From Thermoprotei archaeon (GTDB taxonomy: Archaea; Thermoproteota; Thermoprotei; Gearchaeales; WAQG01): a stretch of DNA of 64,000 nt. Position numbers and translations under genes: made by a program. The DNA is taken from the NCBI GenBank assembly GCA_038881895.1, contig JAVZOV010000002.1:1-64000 (forward strand). The letters are read 5' to 3'. Shown here piece after piece: positions 36,140-43,850 of this stretch; position 1 is the first letter of the stretch, and each line of letters begins with the position of its first letter. The notes under the pieces were generated by a model, which did not search any database, was not told where the DNA came from, and saw nothing but the letters and a program-made list of their open reading frames with translations.

Positions 36140-36748
36140 ATGAACTCTAATCCTAGTAATGAAGAAAAAATTTCACGTCGCACGTTCGTGAGAATGATAT
36201 TGGTTGCGTCAGGAATGTTGACCATAGGAGCTTTCACTCCATTAATTTCTTATTTAGGAGAGCGTGTTACATCAGTACAGGCTCAAAGTGAAGTAAAAAT
36301 TGGAAATTTAAATGATTTAACTAAGTTAGCTGATCAGGCAAATCCTCCCATCGCAACAAGCATATTTATTTATCCTCCGGAACCTGATGCCTATTATACT
36401 GATATGCTTATTGTACGTAAGACGCCAGATCAAAGTGGTAATTTAGGTGATTATGATGTAAAAGCATTTAATAGAACATGTGTACATCTTCAATGTCTAG
36501 TGAATTATAATCCTAATAATCCAGAATTTGGTCCGGTACTTCAATGTCCATGTCATGGAAGTATTTACCGTCTTACTGATGCTCTTCCCTTAGCAGGTCC
36601 AGCTAAATTATTAAATTTGAATCCGTTACCTCAAGTCATACTTAAAATTGTGAAATCAACTGGTGATATATATGCTATTGGCTTTAATGGAAAAATTGTT
36701 CTTGGAAGACCTAAAGATCAACCTCTTATTGCGCCAATGGTAGTCTGA
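36140..36748 (+). CDS. soxF: Rieske iron-sulfur protein (SoxF-like)
   Basis: Electron carrier of the quinol-oxidising complex. It has a twin-arginine signal 'SRRTFVRM' followed by a hydrophobic helix, so it is exported folded by Tat. The [2Fe-2S] ligands are in 'CVHLQC' and 'CPCHGS'; the usual CTH is CVH here. ATG 36140 is used rather than the GTG at 36107. The cytochrome b gene follows 13 bases downstream. Confidence 0.93.
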   Translation: MNSNPSNEEKISRRTFVRMILVASGMLTIGAFTPLISYLGERVTSVQAQSEVKIGNLNDLTKLADQANPPIATSIFIYPPEPDAYYTDMLIVRKTPDQSGNLGDYDVKAFNRTCVHLQCLVNYNPNNPEFGPVLQCPCHGSIYRLTDALPLAGPAKLLNLNPLPQVILKIVKSTGDIYAIGFNGKIVLGRPKDQPLIAPMVV

Positions 36749-36761
36749 GAGGTGTATGATA

Positions 36762-38135
36762 ATGAGTAGCAAAAAGAAAGGTATTTTTAGTTGGATAACT
36801 GATCGTATGGAGCGTATGCTTTTTAATGGCGCGAAGTTCATAATTCCTAAAAAACCAACTAACCCATTAGCATACCTAGGTATGCTAACGTTCATGGACT
36901 TTCTTTTGTTAGGAATAACAGGAGCCTTGCTCACAATCTATTATACTCCAACTTTTGAACTAAATCTTACTAACAGAACATTTACATCACCTTGGAACAG
37001 TGTTAAGACAATTAATGATGTTATAGCATTTGGATATATATTACGTAATATACATTATCATGCATCGAATGCTATGGTATTATTGGCAATTCTGCATCTA
37101 TCTTATCAACTCTTTTCAGGTCGTTATAAATTAAAAAATGAACTTATTTGGGTAACAGGTGTTGTATTTGGATTAATAACTATTCTTGAAGCTTACAGTG
37201 GTTATGATCTAATTGTTAATGTGAGAGCACAGTTAGCTATGAACGTAGGAAGGGGATTGGCATTGAATACACCTTTTCTAGGGGACACGCTGGCTAATTT
37301 ACTTTTTGGACCAGGATCATTATCTAGCATGGTAATTCATCTTTATGCGTTTCACATATTCCTATTACCGTTTATAATGGTTTTATTAGCGATATTTCAC
37401 TTTCCAAGAAATCTCACATTGGATATACCGATGGTTTCTGTGATAATTGGTATAATATTCATAGTAGCAGGAATATATCCAGTAGAATTAGGATCTCAAT
37501 TTAATCCATTTTATCCAGCTCCAGTGACCGTTCCTGAGTGGTATCTTACAGCATTATACGCTTTCCTAAGAACAGGATTATCCCCGTTTCTTGTAGGCGT
37601 GCTCATACCAACACTTTATATTATAGCAGCTGCAATAATACCATTTCTTGACAAAAGTCGAGGATTTAAAATCTCTGATAGACCACTAGTAATAGCAATA
37701 GGTGTCACGGGCCTCGTCCAATTTGCATTCTTCACAATATGGGGTTTTCAAGGAACATATCCATGGATGCCATTAATGCCTCTACCTGGAGAAGAAACAT
37801 TACTACTCTTCCTAGATCCGATTACAACCTTCGCTGTATGGGGAATGTTAATAGTTATATGCATTCTTACAGTTTACATATATTCTTATAATCAAAAAAG
37901 GAAATCAGCAAAACCATTATCCCGTTCAATTAATGATCCAACTAAACCTAAGCAACTTAGCCCAAGAACACTGTTAGTAGGGCTCGTAGGTCTTGTGACA
38001 CTTCAAGCATTTTTAACAATCGTAACAGTCATGTCTTATATGCTGAACTTACAAAATATAGCACTAATCACACTAGGTAGTATTCTAATAACCTTCGGAT
38101 TCATATACCATTTCTATAGAATGCTATCATCCTAA
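36762..38135 (+). CDS. soxG: Cytochrome b (SoxG-like)
   Basis: Membrane di-heme subunit of the bc1-like complex. It has 457 residues and about ten or more helices. The heme ligands lie in 'IHYHASNAMVLLAILH' and 'HLYAFHIFLLPFIMVLLAIF', and the quinol-site motif 'PEWY' is in 'VPEWYLTALYAFLR'. ATG 36762 is chosen because GAGGTG lies 7 bases before it; the ATG at 36756 is too close. Both N-terminal (cyt b) and C-terminal (subunit IV) parts are in one chain. No cytochrome c1 is seen, consistent with an archaeal Sox-type complex. Confidence 0.93.
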   Translation: MSSKKKGIFSWITDRMERMLFNGAKFIIPKKPTNPLAYLGMLTFMDFLLLGITGALLTIYYTPTFELNLTNRTFTSPWNSVKTINDVIAFGYILRNIHYHASNAMVLLAILHLSYQLFSGRYKLKNELIWVTGVVFGLITILEAYSGYDLIVNVRAQLAMNVGRGLALNTPFLGDTLANLLFGPGSLSSMVIHLYAFHIFLLPFIMVLLAIFHFPRNLTLDIPMVSVIIGIIFIVAGIYPVELGSQFNPFYPAPVTVPEWYLTALYAFLRTGLSPFLVGVLIPTLYIIAAAIIPFLDKSRGFKISDRPLVIAIGVTGLVQFAFFTIWGFQGTYPWMPLMPLPGEETLLLFLDPITTFAVWGMLIVICILTVYIYSYNQKRKSAKPLSRSINDPTKPKQLSPRTLLVGLVGLVTLQAFLTIVTVMSYMLNLQNIALITLGSILITFGFIYHFYRMLSS

Positions 38136-38181
38136 TGTTTATATAAAATTGAAATATTTTGAAATAATATGTTATAAAATT

Positions 38182-38391
38182 TTATTTATTTTTTATGATT
38201 AATATAAGTCCTATTACAAATATTACAAATGCTATTGCTTCAGCAATTACAATACTTTGATAAACCTCTAGACGTCTACTCAATAGTATAAATTGGTTAG
38301 TTACTTCATTAATTGATGATGTGGCTGCTAAACTTAACATTAATCCTATAAAAAGTAATACAAAACCTATACTAAGCTTATTGACGTTCAT
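38182..38391 (-). CDS. Small two-helix membrane protein, unknown function
   Basis: A 69-residue protein with a first helix 'LSIGFVLLFIGLMLSLAAT' and a second 'IAEAIAFVIFVIGLILII', joined by a polar loop. It lies convergent with cytochrome b. No family is recognised. Topology is clean and the start ATG is plausible, but a chance frame in AT-rich DNA is not excluded. Confidence 0.5.
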   Translation of the reverse strand: MNVNKLSIGFVLLFIGLMLSLAATSSINEVTNQFILLSRRLEVYQSIVIAEAIAFVIFVIGLILIIKNK

Positions 38392-38476
38392 ATTACATCA
38401 CACACGAAAAGAATTTAGCTAAATAAAAACATTTTGATTAATCATTAATTTTTATATAAAAATATTATATAAAACT

Positions 38477-38950
38477 TCATGAACCGATTAATAATTCCTG
38501 TAATGCGTTAAGTACTTCTTTACCGTGCTGTGCAGCATTAACTTTAGGGAATATTTTTACTATTCTCCCATCTTTATCTATGATAAATGTCACTCGTCTG
38601 GCACCAACTAGGCCTTTTACGCCGTAAAGATTTATAACTTTTTTATCAGGATCACTTAGTAAGTTAAAAGGTAAGTTAAATGTTTCAGCAAACCTTTTAT
38701 GAGACTCGACGGAATCTGCGCTGACACCAAGAACGATAACATCCATATTTCTTAGTTTCTTTAATTCCTTTAACTCATCATACACATCCTTTATACTTTG
38801 TGCTTCTAAAGTGCATCCATGTGTAAAATCCTTAGGATAAAAATAAAGTACTACATATTTTCCTCTCAGACTAGAAAGCTTAACATTTTCACCCCTTTGA
38901 TTTAGTAATTCAAAGTCTGGTGCTTCATCACCTACCCTCGGCATAGACAT
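38477..38950 (-). CDS. Peroxiredoxin, Bcp/PrxQ family
   Basis: Reduces peroxides, protecting an aerobic cell. It shows 'GDEAPDFELLNQRGENVKLS', the peroxidatic cysteine in 'DFTHGCTLEAQS' and 'RVTFIIDKDGRI'. The position five residues after the peroxidatic Cys, where PrxQ often has the resolving Cys, is Gln, and no other cysteine is present, so it would act as a 1-Cys enzyme or with an external thiol. ATG 38950 follows GGTG at a good distance; GTG 38962 is possible. Confidence 0.88.
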   Translation of the reverse strand: MSMPRVGDEAPDFELLNQRGENVKLSSLRGKYVVLYFYPKDFTHGCTLEAQSIKDVYDELKELKKLRNMDVIVLGVSADSVESHKRFAETFNLPFNLLSDPDKKVINLYGVKGLVGARRVTFIIDKDGRIVKIFPKVNAAQHGKEVLNALQELLIGS

Positions 38951-39199
38951 ATTAAACACCACATCAATTGATTAAAGACCAAAAAATTAAACTTTAGTAT
39001 TTATAATAGTTAAATTCAACAATTTCTAATGTTAACAATTATTTTGTGGAACAATAAAACATTAAAAGTTTTAGATACTTCTAAATTATTTTGAGAAAAA
39101 AGCTTCACGTCTAAATTATATCTTTTATTTTGGAATATATTTCAATAAAAAGCCTGCTATAAGAAAAATTATTTCAATTCATTTATCCTTATAGTGTTA

Positions 39200-40129
39200 T
39201 TATTGTTCTATAGGTCCAAGGCCAAAACGTTGAGCTAATTCATCAGCATATTTTTGTATTTCAGTTATTAATTCTGGCTTATTAAGTAGATGCTTGAACC
39301 TTCCCTGGAGCTTAAGATATTCTATGACTGGTTTTCTTCTTGGCACTGGAACTGTAGTTCGGAACACGCCATTTTCATACTCATAAAGTGGCCAAAGTCC
39401 AGTTTGAACAGCCAGTTTACCGATTTTTATTGTAAAAGATGGGTCGAATCTCCAACCAGTAGTGCATGGTATGAGAACGTGAATAAACGCTGGACCATTT
39501 ACTTTAAGACCCTTTTCTATCTTATTTGCTAAATCAAAAGGATAAGAGGGTACAGCAGTAGCAGCATAACGAACTTTATGTGCTATTGCAATTCCAATGA
39601 GATCTTTTTTGAAAATTTCACGACCACTTAATTTTGCACCTAATGGTGTGGTTGTCGTCCATGCTCCGAAGGGTGTTGCTCCACTCCTCTGAATACCTGT
39701 ATTCATGTATGCTTCATTATCATAACATATATAGAGGAATCTATCACCACGTTCTAATGCCCCGCTCAATGCTTGTAAACCTATATCCGCAGTGCCACCA
39801 TCACCAGCAAATACTATTATATTCGCATCCTTATTGAGTAATCCTTTCTTTATCATTGCATCGTAAGCGGCCCTTACACCTGAAGCTGTTGCTGCAGCAT
39901 TTTCAAATGCTAAATGAATCCATGGCACTCTCCACGCTGTGGATGGGTACAGTGTGGTTGATACTTCCCCACATCCGGTTGCATTAACGATTATACTATC
40001 CTTTCCGGAGACCTTTAAAACAATTTTCGCTAATATTCCTATTGGACAGCCTGCGCACAAACCATGTCCTGGAGCAAAGTATTCCTCTGTGGGTAGATCT
40101 CTAACAGTTCTGTATATCATGGATTCCAC
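39200..40129 (-). CDS. porB: Pyruvate:ferredoxin oxidoreductase, beta subunit
   Basis: Binds thiamine diphosphate and a [4Fe-4S] cluster. TPP-binding motif 'GDGGTADIGLQALSGALERG' with 'YDNEAYMNTG' following; cluster cysteines in 'GHGLCAGCP' and 'ATGCGEV', plus a Cys near 'HVLIPCTTGW'. 309 residues, normal. It overlaps porA by 13 bases and is last in the gamma-delta-alpha-beta operon. Related enzymes using other 2-oxoacids cannot be fully excluded, but all four separate subunits favour pyruvate. Confidence 0.93.
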   Translation of the reverse strand: MESMIYRTVRDLPTEEYFAPGHGLCAGCPIGILAKIVLKVSGKDSIIVNATGCGEVSTTLYPSTAWRVPWIHLAFENAAATASGVRAAYDAMIKKGLLNKDANIIVFAGDGGTADIGLQALSGALERGDRFLYICYDNEAYMNTGIQRSGATPFGAWTTTTPLGAKLSGREIFKKDLIGIAIAHKVRYAATAVPSYPFDLANKIEKGLKVNGPAFIHVLIPCTTGWRFDPSFTIKIGKLAVQTGLWPLYEYENGVFRTTVPVPRRKPVIEYLKLQGRFKHLLNKPELITEIQKYADELAQRFGLGPIEQ

Positions 40130-41316
40130 CCCCGTAAACCTATATAATAAACAGGTCTTTTTGGTTTTCCTGATATAGCCGTGAGTTGGAGTTCATCAAA
40201 CATATATTTTATATCGCTTGGAGTGACATCTCTGCCTCCTAGCCCTGCTATGAAATTCACTATTGGGACATCAATTCCATACAACTTCATAATGGCTGCA
40301 ATTTCCATAAAAACTGGTCCACCTACTGCTCCAGGTGAAACTGCTCTATCAATAATTCCCACAGCCTTTGCATCACTTATTAAATCAATAATTGACTTAA
40401 TTGGGAATGGTCTAAACAAGCGCAACCTAATGAGACCAGCTTTTATGTTATGTTGTCTTAACTCTCTCACAACATGCCTAGCTGTACCTGAAAGGGCACC
40501 CATGCTAACTAAAACAATATCTGCATCGTTAACGGAAGTTTGTTCAACATTACTGTAATATCTACCTGATAAATCACCATACTTTTTTGATACCTCTTCA
40601 ATAACTGGTAGTGAATTTTCTATAGCGTTAATTTCTTGATACTTTACTTCATAATAGTAATCTGGTGGTGCCAGAGTACCTATACTCACTGGTTCATCAG
40701 GATTCAATCTAAAAGGCGGTTTTACTCGCGGAGTAAATTCTTTTACATGCTCATCAGGTAATGTGTCTACCGGTTCGTAAGTATGGGTTAATATGTATCC
40801 ATCAAAGTTTACCATTACTGGCAATCTTACTCTGAGATCTTCAGCAATTCTGTATGCTTGTATCATAGTATCGTATGCTTCCTGTGATGATTCTGCAAAT
40901 ATTTGTATCCATCCTGTATCTCTTTGATCCATAGCATCACTATGATCATTCCAAATATTAATCGGAGCTGAGACGGCCCTATTGGCTACAGCCATCACGA
41001 CAGGGAGTCTAAGTGCTGCTGTAATGAAAAGAATTTCATGCATTAGCAAAAGGCCCTGAGAACTAGTTGATGTAAAAACACGTGCTCCTGTAGCTGCAGC
41101 TGCAGTAACTACTGACAAAGCTGAATGTTCAGATTCCACAGGAATAAACTCAGCTTGAAGTTCCCCTGTAGCAACGTATTCTGAGAGTTTCTCTACCATA
41201 GTAGTTTGCGGGGTAATCGGATATGCTGAAATCACATCAACATCTACTTGTTTTACTGCATACGCCACTGCATAATTGCCAGAGAGAGTTTGTCTAATTT
41301 GTTTTAACTTTTGCAC
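40117..41316 (-). CDS. porA: Pyruvate:ferredoxin oxidoreductase, alpha subunit
   Basis: Forms the active site with beta. Motifs 'ISAYPITPQTTMVEKLSEYV', 'FIPVESEHSALSVV', 'FTSTSSQGLLLMHE' and 'NDHSDAMDQRDTGWIQ' are typical. I start at GTG 41316, whose first base is the last base of the porD stop (TAGTG) and which has a GGAGGAGA ribosome binding site inside porD; the upstream GTG (41340) would be an alternative. 399 residues. Confidence 0.93.
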   Translation of the reverse strand: MQKLKQIRQTLSGNYAVAYAVKQVDVDVISAYPITPQTTMVEKLSEYVATGELQAEFIPVESEHSALSVVTAAAATGARVFTSTSSQGLLLMHEILFITAALRLPVVMAVANRAVSAPINIWNDHSDAMDQRDTGWIQIFAESSQEAYDTMIQAYRIAEDLRVRLPVMVNFDGYILTHTYEPVDTLPDEHVKEFTPRVKPPFRLNPDEPVSIGTLAPPDYYYEVKYQEINAIENSLPVIEEVSKKYGDLSGRYYSNVEQTSVNDADIVLVSMGALSGTARHVVRELRQHNIKAGLIRLRLFRPFPIKSIIDLISDAKAVGIIDRAVSPGAVGGPVFMEIAAIMKLYGIDVPIVNFIAGLGGRDVTPSDIKYMFDELQLTAISGKPKRPVYYIGLRGWNP

Positions 41317-41603
41317 TATTTCTCCTCCTCCTTTACCCACATAATAGCTTTAAGTGGACATTCTTGATAACAGATCCCGCAACCTTTACAATGATCATAG
41401 TCTATGTAATACTTTTTGCCCTGCTTATAGATTGCAGGCTCGGGGCAAAATACCCAACACAATCCACAATCGGTACACTTATTATAATCTATAACAGGTT
41501 TAAAAGTTCTCCACGTACTTGTAATATTTAATTCTGATGAACCAGGTCTTAAGATAGTAGCCCCAGTTTCTACTTCATTCCAACTTGGGAGATTTGAGCC
41601 CAT
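41316..41603 (-). CDS. porD: Pyruvate:ferredoxin oxidoreductase, delta (ferredoxin-like) subunit
   Basis: Carries two [4Fe-4S] clusters that pass electrons to ferredoxin. The cysteines are in 'CTDCGLCWVFCPEP' and 'CKGCGICYQECP'. The 95 residues match the family. It overlaps porG by 34 bases and porA by one base. Confidence 0.95.
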   Translation of the reverse strand: MGSNLPSWNEVETGATILRPGSSELNITSTWRTFKPVIDYNKCTDCGLCWVFCPEPAIYKQGKKYYIDYDHCKGCGICYQECPLKAIMWVKEEEK

Positions 41604-42139
41604 TTAAACACCTCCGTTTTTTCATAAGTTTCAATAACAGTATCAACATTACTTTTACCGAAACGAGCATTTACTTCATCCAATATAGATTCAAGCTTTA
41701 CAATGTTAGTAGCTTTCACTAATGCACCGAGCATTGCAGTATTAGTAATAGCAGACCCAATGTGTTTAAGAGCTATTTCCGTTGCGTTCACAACAGCCAG
41801 CTTATATCCACTGAATATTTGTGAAATTTCGTTAATACGTCTGCTAGTATTTAGAACTAAGACACCTCCTGCCTTTAATCCTTGAAGAACAGACTTACTA
41901 GAAACCAACGAAGGATCTAAGACAACAACTATATCAGGTTCATAGATTTGTGAACGTATTTCAATAGGTTCATCAGAAATCCTTGTAAACGCTAATACTG
42001 GGGCACCTCTTCTCTCAGGACCAAATGCCGCAAAACCCTGAGCGTATTTACCTTCTTTGATAGCGGCTTTTGCCAACAGTTCCGCAGCGGTAACAGCTCC
42101 CTGACCACCCCTACCATGAAATCTCACTTCAACTCTCAT
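41570..42139 (-). CDS. porG: Pyruvate:ferredoxin oxidoreductase, gamma subunit
   Basis: Structural subunit. 'VRFHGRGGQGAVTAAELLAKAAI' at the start (conserved GRGGQG), 'FGPERRGAPVLAF' and 'NTAMLGALVKAT' near the middle. 189 residues. First gene of the four-gene operon; catalyses acetyl-CoA formation together with the others, feeding acetyl-CoA to isoprenoid synthesis and respiration. Confidence 0.94.
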   Translation of the reverse strand: MRVEVRFHGRGGQGAVTAAELLAKAAIKEGKYAQGFAAFGPERRGAPVLAFTRISDEPIEIRSQIYEPDIVVVLDPSLVSSKSVLQGLKAGGVLVLNTSRRINEISQIFSGYKLAVVNATEIALKHIGSAITNTAMLGALVKATNIVKLESILDEVNARFGKSNVDTVIETYEKTEVFKWAQISQVGMK

Positions 42140-42217
42140 ACCAAGTGTATTAATTTAGAATTCACATATATAGATGTCTAAAATATATAGAATAATAATT
42201 TTGCAGTAATATAACTA

Positions 42218-42919
42218 TCATAACTCTAAAATTGAGAACAACTTAAGCATGAGCCTTGCATTGTTAAGCATATTATGATTATTATTAAAGAAAATATAAA
42301 CACGTTCTGGGCCACTCTTAAGAATACTATATGCAATTTCTTTTAATTCATCCTCGCTATAATCGTGCATATACCAAAAATACCTACCATGCATTCGCAA
42401 ATAAACAACACCATCGCTCACGAATATACTACGAGGAAGATTAGGTGCATCAACAGAAACAAAAACACATCCGAGATCATTAACAAACTTTGCACCATCA
42501 TGAGTGAACCAGTCGACAGAACGACCTTCGATAGCAATTCTTGATGAAATACCACTATTTTTAATAAAATTCTTTAACTTACTTTTAACGGCATCAGTAA
42601 ATCTTAACGAGGGAGGAAGTTGAAATAAATAGAAATCTATTAAAGAATCCATGGGGTCAAATAGTTTTTTAAACTTATTCCATACGTTAAGTCCCTTGTC
42701 GTTAAACTTATAAATATGAGTTACTAATCTATTAACTTTAATAGACCATCTTATATTTGAACCCTTTTTAGCCCATGAACTTATTTGATTCGTGAAAGGA
42801 AACCTGTAATAACTGGCGTTTAACTCGACAGCATTCAACCCACTTTGCATTACATACCAATCAAATCCATTAGGATTCCAATCATACATCCAACCAGAAG
42901 TACCAATAAAAACTTTCAC
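42218..42919 (-). CDS. DUF72 (YecE-like) protein
   Basis: TIM-barrel-like family of unknown biochemical function. The N-terminal 'IGTSGWMYDWN', 'VELNASYYRFP', 'LFQLPPSLRFT' and 'VYLRMHGRYFWYMHDYSEDEL' are diagnostic, and 'YIFFNNNHNMLNNARLM' ends the domain. GTG 42919 is used because GGTGA lies just upstream; TTG 42931 is possible. It lies upstream of and in the same direction as the por operon, with 78 bases between them. Confidence 0.85.
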   Translation of the reverse strand: MKVFIGTSGWMYDWNPNGFDWYVMQSGLNAVELNASYYRFPFTNQISSWAKKGSNIRWSIKVNRLVTHIYKFNDKGLNVWNKFKKLFDPMDSLIDFYLFQLPPSLRFTDAVKSKLKNFIKNSGISSRIAIEGRSVDWFTHDGAKFVNDLGCVFVSVDAPNLPRSIFVSDGVVYLRMHGRYFWYMHDYSEDELKEIAYSILKSGPERVYIFFNNNHNMLNNARLMLKLFSILEL

Positions 42920-42958
42920 TTCATTCACCAATTATTAGAATAAAGAGAGAAATTAAAA

Positions 42959-43756
42959 TTATTTTGGTATTATTTCAAATTCACAGTATTCATCACCTTT
43001 TGATATGCATTTGGTCTCAAATGCTTGACACTCCACCTTAAAATGGTTCGAAAAAAATCCTGCAAGAATACCTCTTGAATAATGACTCTCACTCTTACCC
43101 GTTTTACCGACTATACTACATTCCCAGTTATCCCTTACCCTAACAATAGCCTTACTATTAATAGGACTATACTCTACAATCTCAAAATCATTAACCCAAC
43201 CAGTTGCAATTGCAGTATGCCTTAAAAGTTCTACTACATCCTTAACGCTTGCCCTTCTTATATCATAGAAAAACTCCCATAACTTTTTACCAGTAACATA
43301 ACCCATATTCCATAACGTTACACCTGCTACTGTTTCTCCAAGCTGTTTGCGTAATCCCACAAAAATTCCCCACCATATAAATTCACTTGTTATAATGCTC
43401 TTGATACCACTATACAATGTGATTGGATAATGTGTTATATCTATAAGTACTCCTGGAAATATGGGATCAATTATATCAACCTCTTTTATTCCCTTTAGAG
43501 AGAGTAACTTCAATCTGAGGTCAGATGGTTCTATAACTGAGTTTGACATGTCGACGGCAATAAATATATGAGCCATATTATTCTCTAATACATTTATACT
43601 GGTCTTTAAATTTATAATGTTAATATTATTTTCGGCGCATGTTCTTCCAACATTACCAATTACACCAATCAGGTTCTCAGTAAAAATGCTGAAGCCATAA
43701 ATTTTATCTTCAGAGAAAAGTATTACAAATCCTAAATCAAAAGGGAATTTTTTCAT
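42959..43756 (-). CDS. V4R-domain protein with N-terminal ACT-like region
   Basis: The C-terminal third ('FKVECQAFETKCISKGDEYCEFEI') has the cysteine pattern of a V4R domain, a small-molecule binding module in archaeal and bacterial regulators. The N-terminal 90 residues ('NLIGVIGNVGRTCAENNINI...KGIKEVDIIDPI') look like an ACT-type ligand domain. No DNA-binding helix is visible. Probably a sensor; ligand unknown. A single gene with its own promoter. Confidence 0.75.
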   Translation of the reverse strand: MKKFPFDLGFVILFSEDKIYGFSIFTENLIGVIGNVGRTCAENNINIINLKTSINVLENNMAHIFIAVDMSNSVIEPSDLRLKLLSLKGIKEVDIIDPIFPGVLIDITHYPITLYSGIKSIITSEFIWWGIFVGLRKQLGETVAGVTLWNMGYVTGKKLWEFFYDIRRASVKDVVELLRHTAIATGWVNDFEIVEYSPINSKAIVRVRDNWECSIVGKTGKSESHYSRGILAGFFSNHFKVECQAFETKCISKGDEYCEFEIIPK

Positions 43757-43850
43757 GTTTGCGTCTTAAATTCAATATACCAAAAGTATTTATACTTGTT
43801 TTTTATATTTTATAATAATGTAGGTAAAAAATAGTTTTTATGATAAAAAT

